NCBI RefSeq assembly: GCF_024586455.1
Contig: NW_026089623.1
Coordinates: 6,978,204-7,042,203, forward strand
Origin: Bactrocera neohumeralis
Lineage: Eukaryota > Arthropoda > Insecta > Diptera > Tephritidae
Length of the DNA: 64,000 bases
Direction of reading: 5' to 3'
Part shown: positions 29,321 through 40,770 of the stretch, piece by piece
Position numbering within the stretch: position 1 is the stretch's first letter
Layout: the number at the start of each line of letters is the position of its first letter
Position numbers and translations under genes: made by a program
The notes under the pieces: generated by a model
Databases searched by the model: none
What the model was told of the DNA's origin: nothing
Seen by the model: the letters and a program-made list of their open reading frames with translations, nothing else

Positions 29321-30548
29321 CAGGCCTGTCCAACATAGAGCCCCCGGGCCACCATCCGGCCCGCATAGGCCCTTCATCCGGCCCGCCATCTCTTATAGTC
29401 TTTGGGCATCCCAGTTGTATAGGCCTGAAACACGTGATGGATAAAGTAGTGCAGACAGTTAATTTTATACGCGCAAGAGGGCTTAACCACAGACAGTTCC
29501 AGGCTTTTCTGGCTGATGTCGGTTCAGATCACGAAGACGTTGTATACTTCAGTCGCGTTCGCTGGCTCAGCAGAGCAGCTACACTAAAACGATTCTATTC
29601 CCTGCTGGACGACTTAAAGATTTTTCTTGGCAACAAAGACCAAGAAATTACTTTCCTTACTGATGAGGAGTGGTTGGCTGATCTGGCTTTCCTGGTTGAT
29701 ATAATTAAATATCTTTCTGATCTTAACTTGAAACTGCAAGGGAAAGACCAACTATGCACACAGTTATACGAACACGTTCTAGCTTTCACATAAAAGCTTT
29801 TGTTGTTGGAAAAGCAGCTGGAACAAAAGCAGTTGATTCATTGGGAGACCTTATCTACAAGAAAGCAAGATACCTTGGATTTTGACAAGTACGTGTTGAT
29901 GTTCCAAAGATTAAGGAACGAGTTTGACGACAGATTCGCAGACTTCAAATCACAAACTCTCTGCATGAAAGTGTTTCAAAATCCATTTGATGTTGAAATT
30001 GAAAGCGCTGCGCTGAGTTTACAGCTGGAGTTAATAGAATTGCAAAGCAGCTCTCATCTAAAAACAGCATATAATAATTGTCTTCCAAACTTAATTGAAT
30101 TTTACAAAAAGTATATTACACCCAGTCAATACCCAAACCTTACTAAGCTGTCTATTCAACATATTTCTTTATTTGGTAGTACATATGTTTGCGAGCAGCT
30201 GTTTTCTCGCATGAAATTTAACAAATCAAAAACCAGATCATCTTTATTAGATAGCCATCTTAAAGGCATTTTGCGCATAGCCACTTCTAAAACTCCAGCT
30301 GAGATAGATGCGCTGTGCAGACAGAAACAATTTCAGACATCTTATTAATTAGATTTTAAGAATAAGAATATCTTTATATGCTAAGGCCATAGTTACATTA
30401 ATAATAATATATTAAGATTTATATGATGTTGCTTTTTTATAAATAAATAAATATACCAAAACTGAAGGTCATTTTATTTTTTTTTGGCCCCCTACGGTTA
30501 TGAAAATGCTAAACCTGGCCCTTCACAAAATTATGTTGGACGGGCCTG
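29321..30548 (+). mobile_element. hAT element (Charlie/GTF2IRD2-like), internally deleted
   Basis: The terminal inverted repeats CAGGCCTGTCCAACAT and ATGTTGGACGGGCCTG are flanked by a perfect 8-bp duplication ATACAATG (29313-29320 and 30549-30556). 1228 bp. It lies inside copy R, and copy L shows the empty site. Confidence 0.95.
29422..30348 (+). pseudogene. hAT transposase C-terminal half
   Basis: Contains FSRVRWLSRAATLKRFYSLL and FLTDEEWLADLAFLVDIIKY, an in-frame TAA at 29791-29793, and then the dimerisation region with TPSQYPNLTKLSIQHISLFG and STYVCEQLFSRMKFNKSKTR, ending LRIATSKTPAEIDALCRQKQ. This is the GTF2IRD2/Charlie8-like pattern of hAT transposases. The BED zinc finger and first catalytic region are deleted. 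Not active. Confidence 0.85.
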
Positions 30549-30760
30549 ATACAATGCAATACATGTGTGTGTGTGTGTGCTGTCATACAAGATCTTTTAT
30601 CTCATCACTGTTTATGCTGTATGGTTTGGGATTACTTTCAAGTGCACAAGTGCATTTGTAATCAATTGCCCAAACCTAAGTAAATATGTTTATATAACAT
30701 ATCTTGAGTACATGCGTATTGCATTTAAATGCATACGTGCCTCATGTATGTATGTACATA

Positions 30761-30982
30761 CAGTACTTGTCCAATAAATTACGAACGAAAACAAAAATTT
30801 AATATTTTTAATAATATTGAATATGATTCAATCCAAAAATATGATAATTTAAGTTTAATGTATATAACATATAAAAAATAATTTTTTTTTAAATACGCCA
30901 AATATTTATGTCTTTATTAATGATTAACGTTAGAACTCCGGATAATTTTTTTGTTCGTTCGTAATTTATTGGACAGGTACTG
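30761..30982. mobile_element. Tc1/mariner-type MITE, 222 bp
   Basis: CAGTACTTGTCCAATAAATT at the left and its near-perfect inverse (AATTTATTGGACAGGTACTG) at the right, flanked by TA on both sides. The interior is A+T-rich and non-coding. It interrupts copy R; copy L lacks it. Confidence 0.9.
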
Positions 30983-31085
30983 TATATGTGTTGCATATAT
31001 ATGCGTGTATATTTATGTGTTTATTTATGTATGTATTGTATTGCCTCCGCATTGGCGAAGATAAGCCTGTTCAATATATTTGAAC

Positions 31086-33243
31086 AGTGCATTTTAATAT
31101 TCTATCTACAACTTCCCGAAGTTTAAAAATGTAATAATACTTTTATGTTCTCCATAACGGTTAATTTGAGTAGTGTAAAGATATATTACCTGGATTCAAT
31201 ATCACTTGTGAAATAATTTAATAAACCTAAGTCTACATCTTGTTGCTAACTTTTGTAGTATACGTAAGTTCCCTATCACGGTTTTCAACCAAACAGCATT
31301 TTGGTTGAAGTTTTGAAATTTGGTATTGTGGTTTTCAACTCAACCGAAAAATAATTGTGTAGCTGTGTTGTCAAATTTCAACTTTTCTTGGTATAATGGC
31401 TATCATCTGTGTCTAGAGAATAACCTTTATACCACAAAGCAGTTGCAGGTGATCATAAGTGCGTTTATTTATTATAATGTTAATTTATAATTTCGAATAA
31501 TTTTAGTTAGTTATCCATAAAAAGGTGAGAAATATGTTTAACTCGTTGGGTAAGTATCTGAACCAGGACAACCTTGAATTTGGGAACATTAAAATAATAT
31601 TAACATCGTTGGAAGTATTACGGTTATAAATAGTCAATACAATCAATTAGTCGTAGGAATATACATAGTTATTGAGTAATATTATATTTTTTTGGAGCAT
31701 TTTACTATTCTTCAATCAATTGAAATCATTTAAAAGGCATTCTTGATAACTAACCGACAGCAAGAAAATGGTGAGTTTGGGGTAATGTTGTTTCATCTCC
31801 TTCAGTAAACCATATGATTGCTAATTTAAACGGAAATAACTAGATCTGTAGTAAACATTATTTAAACCCCAAACGAAGTGTTGCATAGCAAAAACGATCG
31901 ATTTCTATTAGAAAGGTAAAGGTTTGCGCAATGGTTACGATCATGGTGTTTAGTAGAACTTTGGTATTTTTGGTTCTCAAGCTTTCTTTTTCAAGTGCTG
32001 AAAACTGCAAGCGACATCTGTCAAAAATTAAAATACACACGTTCTAAAGGATACAGTTATTTAGACAGCTGTACAACTACACGACTGCAACTTCAAGATA
32101 TTCTTATATTTGCCAACGACAGTAGAGAGGAGTGATGCCGCTAATATGTAAAATGTACAATTATTCAGAGCTCTAACAAACCTGACTTTATTTTACAAAT
32201 AAAAGCATATAATAGCTCGTTATATCATTTGTAATAACAATTTATAATTTAAAACAAAAAAAAATTACGTATTGACTTATTTTTTGCATAAAAAATTTCA
32301 CTTTGAACAAAATATTAAAATATCATTGAAGTGAAAGGTATTAGTATGGCCACAACAAAATCGTGTACATGCAAAATGGACAGCTGTGTGGTCTTGTGTA
32401 CATGCCGGCAATTGTTATGTCACTGCCTTCTTACAAATGTTCACTGTCGTGTTGCCATGCCGTTTCGCGCTTTATGTGTTCACATTTTCATTTTTTTTCT
32501 AATGTAAAAAAATAAATATGGTATGACATAATTAAAAGCTTCTACTACCCGGTGCAAGCAGATAACGATATCACATGCGCATTTCGTGATCTATAAAGAA
32601 GTCGTAACTTTACATCTTCAACACATAGCGCTAAGGGCAGTTAGGTTCATGAATTGTAAAAGCCATTTTCATACTGCTTGATTTGCATTTACTTAATTTT
32701 TACCGAGTTACATAATCATTTCTCTCTTACTTGCTTATCGTCTGGTTATTACATTTGAAAGGCTACAGCGTCTAATTGTGGATTTATTATAAATTAATTA
32801 TGAAATAAAATATTTTTTGATAAAGTGAAAGGCTCACCGCTGCCATTGCTTTAAATGTGGTATCCTTACGAACCGAGCGGAGTCCTCGCCCGAGGTGCTG
32901 TCGTTTTCATCGCCGCGTGGTAGTTAGCGCTAGGCCTTAAATTGTTCTGATGCAAATACGATCGTGTAATGACGTTGTCTTCCCTCGGCATGAAGCAAGT
33001 CTTCAACTACATAGCGATTATTTGACAGGTCTTTGTTGTTGTTATTGTAGCTGCAAAAAACATTTCTGAAGTAATTTCGAGGCATGGTGCCGAAAAAGTC
33101 CGTGTCCGTTCCAGTTACTTAAATCCGACTGTCGTGGGAACGGGTTACATCCCAAATGCTGCTTATCTGATTAAATTGTTTGTATAATTTATTCTCATTA
33201 TCGCTGGGTGAAATAGACACACCCAAATTCACAAATTAATTGA
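31086..33243. other. Non-coding region with possible 5' exons
   Basis: No recognisable protein over 2.1 kb. Two spots look like first coding exons: ATGTTTAACTCGTTGG with a GTAAGT donor (31534/31550), and GACAGCAAGAAAATG directly followed by GTGAGT (31768-31776), the ATG/donor style of some ribosomal protein genes. No downstream exon was identified. A stretch at about 33080-33160 (CCGTTCCAGTTACTTAAATC, CTGTCGTGGGAACGGG) has the look of a dispersed repeat. Confidence 0.35.
32346..32507 (+). CDS. Cysteine-rich 53-codon frame, unknown
   Basis: MATTKSCTCKMDSCVVLCTC followed by RQLLCHCLLTNVHCRV and a hydrophobic end. It has nine Cys in 53 residues, including C-x-C pairs. A small metal-binding or secreted peptide would look like this, but there is no signal peptide at the N-terminus and the frame may be chance. 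No family recognised. Confidence 0.15.
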   Translation: MATTKSCTCKMDSCVVLCTCRQLLCHCLLTNVHCRVAMPFRALCVHIFIFFLM

Positions 33244-33867
33244 GGGGGGATACCTCTAGTACCGTCAAAACAGGTAATTCTTCCACTTTTATTATGGGAG
33301 ACCAATTTTAAAAGTATATATTAAGAGGTATTATTGAACTACAAATCAAAAATTATTTTATGTCAAAAAAAAAAAAATGGCGGAAGTATCAACGATCCCG
33401 CAAATTGACATTTTTTGTGGTTGTCAATTTCCCGACTAGGCATCTTATATGAAACGAAAAAAGTTAAAAATTTTTAATTGAAAGCTTTTATCAAGTGTAT
33501 AGTAGAGGGGTTTTGAGAATTTTGAAAAATTGAGGATGTAGTCATGGATTTTGTAAAAAGTGCCATTTTTACCAGTGTTTTTCGACATCAAAATAGTTAA
33601 ACAACTGTCAAAATGCCACTTTTCTCGGAAAAGCGCTCTATCACGTACTAGAGTATAAAATTGCCTACAAAATACACTTTAGTTCAAGTAAGTCCTTTAA
33701 ATAATTCACTCACAATTTTGAAGGTGGTGGTTCAGGGGCCTATTTCTTCGAAAATATTCGGAGTAAAAAAATGGAACTTCGGAACTATATTTTTTAATTG
33801 TTTTTCAATTGATTAGAGCGAGAAAAATGTTTTTAATTTTTTGAAAATTCTTTAGGTATCTCCCCCC
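33244..33867. mobile_element. MITE with GGGGGATACC ends, piggyBac-like TTAA target
   Basis: GGGGGGATACCT at the left and AGGTATCTCCCCCC at the right, flanked by TTGA (33240-33243, one mismatch) and TTAA (33868-33871). 624 bp, non-coding. Confidence 0.7.
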
Positions 33868-33871
33868 TTAA

Positions 33872-34480
33872 GAATATTTACATTTCAATCGTTAAGCCTC
33901 TTGGGATTATTCCATTTAATATTAAAGTAATATATAAGAATAAAAGTACATTATTTCTCATTCTAATTCGTTTCTAGCCTAAAGTGGCCATACGCGGCAT
34001 ACATGTGGGTTGATTGGGATTTACTCATATATGAGCTTGTGCGAAAATGTTTGATTTTTTACGATCGGTGTGCACACCAGAGAACTGCAACGAGTAATAA
34101 AACTTTGTTCACAATCAGGTATTGATCCGTTACTTTGTCTGATTCTGTCAATTCGATTCATGTACACGAATCGAACCGTTTGTCTTCAAATCAGCGATAG
34201 AGAACAACTTTCAATCACTAGCGATCAGCTTATACATGATTTGTTTATTAACGTTTGCACCAGCAGAAAATACCCGAAGTGATGGATACTTATACTTCAA
34301 TATTGAAATGATCGACAGTGTTCGGTTTGTATATCATCCCCTAAACACTGATTTATTGGTGTACTGCTGTTCTATTTCAAATACATATGTATTTACATAT
34401 ATGCATATGTTATATGTATAGTGGAAATTCCATCGAGTACATATGTACATACCACAAATGTATGTATATATGTATATGGA
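33872..34480. other. Spacer with ATGTATA-type microsatellites
   Basis: No gene. 34380-34480 is rich in ACATATGTA/TATGTATA words, a texture seen in many of the window's spacers. Confidence 0.5.
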
Positions 34481-34744
34481 GGATGGAGTCATGTGTAGAA
34501 GTTCACGCAAGTGAGGAAAGTTCTCTCATCACCATTCACGTGGGAGTGGCCAGAAACGATTCTTTTACATATGGCTCAAGAAGCTCACGACTTTCGGCTT
34601 TAGACCAAGCTTCCTCTGAGTAGCTTAAGAACATCCCTACACAGGGTTGTGCCTTGGGGTTGGGACCCGCCACGTAAAAACGCCCCCAATGAAAAGATAC
34701 CAACTGCCTCGGATGAGAGACCCACCTTTTTATGACGACTACAG

Positions 34745-35250
34745 CAAACGAAAAAAGAATTATTATTTGAGGGCATGCACCTGGAATGTCCAGTCTCTTA
34801 ATTGGGAAGGTGCCGCTGCCCAGCTGGTTGATGTCATCTTGAAAATAAAGACTGACATAACCGCCGTCCAGGAAATGCGATGGACGTGACAAGGACTGAG
34901 GCGAGTAGGTCCTTGTGGCATTTACTACGGTGGCCATATAAAGGAGCGCAAGTTTGGAGTGGGATTCGTGGTGGGAGAGAGGCTCCGCCGCCGAGTCTAT
35001 CATTCACTCCGGTGGATGAACACCTACCCAAAATCAGCATCAAAGCGAGGTTCTTCAACATATCAGTGATTTCCGCCCAAGTCCCGACGGAAGAGAAGGA
35101 CGATGTGACCAAAGATGCCTTTTATGAGTGCTTGGAGCGCACTTATGAAGGCTGCCCCCGCCACGATGTCAAAATCGTGCTTGACGACTTTAACGCCAGG
35201 GTGGGCAAAGAAGGTATCTTCGGAACTACGGTCGGTAAATTCAGCTGATC
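34745..35250 (+). pseudogene. RTE endonuclease domain, broken
   Basis: Begins YYLRACTWNVQSLNWEGAAA, the N-x-Q/N-S motif at the start of apurinic endonuclease domains, and DITAVQEMRWT with the catalytic Glu. A stop follows, then another frame with FYECLERTYEGCPRHDVKIV and LDDFNARVGKEG, corresponding to the G-D-x-N-A metal-binding strand (G replaced by D). The domain nicks target DNA for target-primed reverse transcription. Inactive here. Confidence 0.75.
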
Positions 35251-36380
35251 GACTTCGCCGGGGCCCGAAATACGGTTATCTGTAGAACTAGATTCCAGCA
35301 CACGAAAAAAATCAAACTACCTGACTGTCTCCAGATCGAAAATCCACTAACCAAATCATGTTGTGTTAGACGGAAAACACGTCTCCAGTGTTCTACACGT
35401 GCATACGCTCCGGGGTCCTAACATCGGCTCGGACCCACTAACTTGTTGCAGCCAAGATTCGCACCCGCCTCTGCGCAGCAAAAATGCACGTCAACAAACA
35501 CTCGACTGTCTCCAGATCGAAAATCCACTAACTCGATATAAGGGAACTGTGGGAGATCATGAAACCATTGTGGAATCCAAGACAAATTGTAGACGGAAAA
35601 CACGTATCCAGTGTTCTCGAACATATGCAAAACGAATGCATACGCTCCATTTGGGGTCCTAAAACATCGGCTTGAAGACCATTTTTATCTTGTTGCAGCC
35701 GCCTCTGCGCAGCAAAAATGCGCGTCAACAAACACAAGGAATGTTCGACGGCGAGAAGCTGCAATAACAACAGACAGCCGAACGATTTTCTACTCAGCTT
35801 GCTCTCCTACTCTCTGAGAGCACTCATCAACAACTCGATATAAGGGAACTGTGGGACGGCATTTCAACCTCCTTACGAACAGCTGCAACCGAAACCATTG
35901 GTTTTCGGAGAATGCAAAAGAACAGCTGGAACGACGAGGCGCAGCGGAGAGAAAACAGACTGCCCGCAACATTACGATCGACCACAACACGTGCGGGATG
36001 GGACAGATACCGAGAGTTAAAGAGGGAAGCGATACGCATTTGCAGACAAAACGAAAGAGGCCGAAATGCGTGAGTATGAAGAGCATGACAAGTTGGCCGT
36101 CAGGGGTAATGCACGAAAATTCTACGGAAAGATGCGACGGCTAACAAAAGGTTTCAAGGTTACCGATGGATTGCCGGCCGAGCTCTTCAAACACGGCGGC
36201 GAATAACTGATAAGGAGCATGCATCAGCTTCTTATTAAAGTATGGTCGGACGACAGCATGCCCAACGATTGGAATTTAAGTGTGTTCTGCCCTATCCACA
36301 AAAAGGGAGACCCCACAATCTGCGCCAACTACCGTGGGATAAGCCTCCTCAACATCGCGTATAAGGTTCTATAGAGCGTA

Positions 36381-37606
36381 TTGTATGAAAAACTAAAGCC
36401 CACCGTCAACAAACTGATTGGACCTTATGAATGTGGCTTTAGATCTGGCAAATCAATAACCGACCAGATATTTACCATGCGCCAAATTTTGGAAAAGACC
36501 CGTGAAAGGAGAATCGACACACACCACCTCTTCGTTGATTTCAACGCTGCTTTCGACAGCACGAAAAGGAGCTGCCTTTATACCGCAATGTCTGAATTTG
36601 GTATCCCCGCAAAACTAATACGGCTGTGTAAACTGACGTCGAGCAACACCAAAAGCTCCGTCAGGATCGGGAAGGACCTCTCCGAGCCGTTCGATACCAA
36701 ACGAGGTTTCAGACAAGGCGATTCCCTATCGTGCGACTTCTTCAACCTGCTGCTGGAGAAAATAATTCGAGCTGCAGAACTTAATCGAGCAGGTACAATC
36801 TTTTATAAGAGTGTACGGCTGGTGGCATATACCGATGATATTGAAATCATCGGCCTCAACACCCGCGCCGTTGGTTCTGCTTTCTCCAGACTGGACAAGG
36901 AAGCAAGGCAAATGGGTCTGGAAGTGAACGAGGGCAAGACGAAATATCTCCTGTCACCAAACAAACAGTCGTCGCACTCGCGACTTGGCTCTTACGTCAC
37001 TGTTGACAATCAGAACTTTGATGTTGTAGATAATTTCGTCTATTTGGGAACCAGTATTAACACCACCAACAATGTCAGCCTGGAAACCCAACGCAGGATT
37101 TCTTTTGCCAACATAAGCTACTTCGGACTGAGTAGGCAATTGAGAAGTAAAGTCTTCTCTCGACGAACAAAAGCCAAACTTCATAAATCACTCATTATTC
37201 CCGTCCTGCTATATGGTGCAGAGGCTTGGACGAGGACAAAACAACTTTCGAGAGAAAATTTCTGCTAAAGATTTATGGTCCTTTGCGCATTGGCCACGGC
37301 GAATATCGCATTCGATGGAACGATGAGCTGTATGAGATATACGACGCCATTGACATAGTTCAGCTAATTAAAAGACAGAGGCTACGCTGGCTAGATTATG
37401 TTGTACGAATGGACGAAAACATTCCAGCTCTGAAAGAATTCGACGCAGTACCCGCCGGGGGAAGCAGAGGAAGAGGAATACCTCCACTGCATTGGAAGCA
37501 CCAGGTGGAGAGGGACCTGGCTTCGCTTGGAATATCCAATTGGCGCCACGTAGCGAAAAGAAGAAACGACTGGCGCACTGTTGTTAACTCGGCTATAATC
37601 GCGTAA
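36381..37606 (+). pseudogene. RTE reverse transcriptase and C-terminal domain, broken
   Basis: The first frame contains LIGPYECGFRSGKSITDQIF, LFVDFNAAFDSTKR (first catalytic Asp of RT motif A), FRQGDSLSCDFFNLLLE (motif B) and VAYTDDIEIIG (motif C with T for A; both Asp retained). A frameshift at about 37240 leads into the C-terminal part with FLLKIYGPLRIGHGEYRIRW, LIKRQRLRWLDYVVRMDEN and DLASLGISNWRHVAKRRNDW. A stop at about 36373 cuts it from upstream RT sequence. The clade assignment rests on this C-terminal domain, which is typical of RTE/BovB (CFDP2-like) ORF2. Confidence 0.85.
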
Positions 37607-37633
37607 GCGGTGTCTGCGTCAATAAAGAAAAAG

Positions 37634-37944
37634 TAGGCAAAGAAGGTATCTTTGGAACAACGCACAGTGGTCGGTCTTGTATGGAATCAGCGGCCAAAAA
37701 TACTCCACTGCTTATATAAATGTAAAACTTTTGCAAAAGCTTTTTAAAATGTCCCTCTCCCGTTCCTCACTGCGCCACCCCCCAATGGTAACGAATTTTA
37801 ATTAATTATATTACATTAAAAAAGTTGATAAACGAAAAAAGGAAATCTTTAAATGTTATTTAACTAAATCAAAAAGTGATTTTAGTAAAATTGATTTAAT
37901 TTTGCATGATAGTTTTCTTTGACTGGTGATGAAAGGATCTAAGA
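37634..37944. other. Short RTE endonuclease duplicate, then spacer
   Basis: GTAGGCAAAGAAGGTATCTTTGG with GTGGTCGGT repeats part of the LINE endonuclease (35203-35240) immediately after the LINE tail, as if a second copy started there. The rest is A+T-rich without a gene. Confidence 0.5.
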
Positions 37945-37948
37945 TTAA

Positions 37949-38654
37949 GGGGATATTCTACTCTAGAATTTTGAAAAATTCGATTTTTTTTCATATATTT
38001 GAAGTTTAGACTCTTAAGAACATATCTTCCAAAGGATTTTTAAAAATTAAAATTATTTTAAGAGCTACAGTTACTTTAGTGACGGAGTACCTAGCCCGGT
38101 TCGGCCGCATCGAATTTTTTAAACGCGTTTTTCTCGAAACTGCTTTTTTCCACACTGTACCGGCATTATCTCAAGTTCTATACAACCGATTTACGTGAAA
38201 TTTTGTGTGAACCTTCTATATCGTTCCTACCAGCATCGTGTCAAAATTTTTGTCTTGAATATTTAAAAAAAATTTAGGAATTTAAAAAAAAAGCGTAAAA
38301 AATGATTTTTATTTTCAGGCAGTAGCCATATTTCAAAAAAATGTTTCGTGTTCCCTGAAATAGGGACTATAACAGCATTCTTACTGATTAAGAATTTCTT
38401 TGGATTTTTTTTTTCAGACCACCAGGAGAGTCAGGATCAATGTCACCAGGATGCGCCATTTCTTTTTACACCTCTCTCTCCTCTCCCCTCTAATTATTTT
38501 AGTTTTTAATATTTTTTTGTAAAATTTTTTTTCTGTATTCTTAAGATATCAATAAAAACACCACAAAAAAATGGATACTAAAAATATTAATTGCCCTTTT
38601 TATACGACACTTAAAAATTACCTGAAATTCATGCTTCTAGAGTAGAATACCCCG
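37949..38654. mobile_element. MITE with GGGGATATTCTACTCTAG ends, TTAA target
   Basis: GGGGATATTCTACTCTAGAA inverted at the right end (TTCTAGAGTAGAATACCCC plus G), flanked on both sides by TTAA (37945-37948 and 38655-38658), as in piggyBac insertions. 706 bp, non-coding. Confidence 0.85.
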
Positions 38655-38658
38655 TTAA

Positions 38659-39257
38659 GATAATAGTTATGTCGTATATGATGAAGTCGATACATCTTAA
38701 CGTCCTTATTGCTTGACTCCGCAGATTCTTCTGATAGCTGTCGAATTGAAACTGGTGCATATTGAATAATCCCGATGTTGAATGCGTGAATTAAAATTTT
38801 GTGGACTGACGAATGAAGAAATACCAGGAATATTTTGAAGTTATTTCTCTTGCAGGATCTAGCGCAAATGTAGTGAATTTAGGGTTGCTTGAACTGATTA
38901 ATTTTGAAATTGAAATCAAACAGGACGAAGGGTGGACGAAGGTCTACAGTTTTTCCAAATTTGTTTGTGCTCTTCATCATTTTGCGATTTTATTATTAGT
39001 TGTAGAAGGACATAGTATGTCGTGACAAATAAATTATTGTCTTCCAAATTATTGTTTTCAAATTTCGCTATATTCGCTCTGCCCAGAAAAACTGCCAAAT
39101 TAGCCACATTTTCCTATTAATAATAATAAGTAATGAGAGGACTCATTGCGTTCATTAATTACATTCCGGACGCAGTGTGTTCCAATAATATTTTTATCTT
39201 AATTTCAACATCAGATTCCGAGCACTTTATTTGCTCAGGATAACTGTTTTTCATTTA
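38659..39257. other. Spacer, no gene recognised
   Basis: A+T-rich. The short frame at 38813-39025 shows no motif I can place. Confidence 0.4.
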
Positions 39258-40290
39258 CAGGGTCCGACACTCGTGTAGCCAACTTCAGACCGTTCTCGCA
39301 GCTGTCGCACTAGAATCAGCTGTTTATAAATTTGCTGAATGGCAGTTTGAAGTATTGTTCACAAGTGTACAAAAGCGTTTTGCCAAAAGTGAACGCAAAA
39401 AAAAGAATTCAAACGTAATAGTTTGATTGCTTTATATTTAGCTGCAAAACCACAGCCAGTAATTGTTCGTGAGCTCAAACACCTTAATGTGGATAAAGTT
39501 TCTGTTTATCGCACCATCACTTGTTACAATGGTACTGGTAGCATCGCAAAACGCCATAGAGGTGGTCATCAAAAGACTGCAACGTCACGTGAGATGGTTT
39601 GGAAAGTGAAGAAGCGACTTGGCGAGATCCACGACGAAGTGCCAATCAAATGGCTAAAGAACTGAAAATATCCGACCCCAGGATCCGACGGATATTGAAA
39701 AATGAGCTCAAGGTCAAGCCTTAAAAGTTCCCATGATCTCACACCGAAGCAGCAACAAGTAAGACTTCAGAGAGAGAAGTAGTTGCTTCGCTTTGCCGAA
39801 AGCGGTCAAATTCCGAACATTGTATTTTCTGACGAAAAAAAATTTCCAATTGAGCAATTCATAAACTCTTAAAACGAAAGGGTTTACTTGACAGACCGTT
39901 CATACGAGAAGCTATGTCATCGGCTGGCCACGAGGAGGAAGCACCCGCCACAAATAATGGTTTGGGCCACTGTCACCGCAGATGGGCGCTCTCCAATTGT
40001 TTTCATGTAGCCTGGCGTCAAAGTAAATGTGACATATTATCGGGAAAGTGTTCTGGAGGCTGCTCTGAAGCCGTGGGCAAACAAACATTTCGGTCGCAAA
40101 CCATGGACGTTTCAACAACATTCAGCACCGTCTCACAAAGCGCGAGTGAATCAAGAATGGCAGAAAAACAACGTTACGAACTTCATTACGACCACACAAT
40201 GGCTATCGAATTCACCAGATGCGAATCCAATGAATTATTCTCTCTGAGCCATTTTGGATAGCAAGGTTCACACATTTTCTAAACCCCACA
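39258..40290 (+). mobile_element. Mariner-like DD37D (maT-type) element, dead transposase
   Basis: After a probable end CAGGGTCCGACACTCGTGTA preceded by TA, the helix-turn-helix part (39423-39665) reads LKHLNVDKVSVYRTI and RHRGGHQKTATSREMVWKVK. Further frames give IVFSDEKKFPIEQF (first D), WTFQQHSAPSHKARVNQEW and SPDANPMNYSL. I count 37 residues between the second and third catalytic positions, which fits DD37D. However, the second Asp is His (QQHSAPS) and the third is Asn (PMNYSL). Several frameshifts and stops also occur. The right terminus is lost near 40290. A 106-bp piece of a sister copy lies at 55898-56003. Confidence 0.85.
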
Positions 40291-40770
40291 ATTCAAAAAT
40301 ATATAGGTGTTAAAGTTTATACTTATGTATATGATGTGCCTAGATAAAAGTACGTATAAAACGAACATTTGATAAAAATGAGAAAATAATGAAATTAAAA
40401 CCAAAGCTTAAGTACATATGACAAAAAAAAACCATAAAAAATTATAAAATTTACACGAATATACATACATACATACACGCAAATCCAAAAAAACTGTGAA
40501 AAATAATATTAAAAAAAATCGCATGCCTGGTAGAATAACATGAATAACGAAGAGAGGAGCAAAAGGTTGCAGCTGAAAACAAAAGCATAGACTCTGAAAA
40601 CTTTAACTAATATAAGAAAACTTGACTCATTTGAGGGCGAGACAGAGATCACAACTTTTCGATGTATAAAGGAAAACATACCACTCAAAAGGGCCCTTAT
40701 AAAACAGTAGTTTTAAAATAATAAAACAACATATTATTATATAAAAACTACTATGCTATATAACATATAA
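40291..40770. other. Spacer, no gene recognised
   Basis: A+T-rich, with a short ACAT-type microsatellite near 40465. Nothing else recognised. Confidence 0.45.

Larger units (their letters stand above)
29037..31085 (-). repeat. LTR-like copy R, carrying nested hAT and Tc1-type elements
   Basis: Runs from TGTAAAAACTC next to the primer site to TTCAATATATTTGAACA at 31085, i.e. TG...CA on the minus strand. From 29236 on it matches copy L. Removing the hAT element (29321-30548) and the MITE (30761-30982), each with one target duplication, leaves about 590 bp. Confidence 0.6.
34481..37633 (+). mobile_element. RTE-type LINE, nearly full length but decayed
   Basis: Runs from the 5' leader (GGATGGAGTCATGTGTAGAA) through an apurinic-type endonuclease and RT to a tail GTCAATAAAGAAAAAG. 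Several stops and frameshifts, a direct internal duplication (about 35340-35440 versus 35520-35680), and deletions disable it. Other pieces of the family lie at 1-505, 12933-13119, 24827-25545, 37634-37680, 43905-45010 and 61231-61290, making it the most frequent LINE in the window. Confidence 0.8.
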
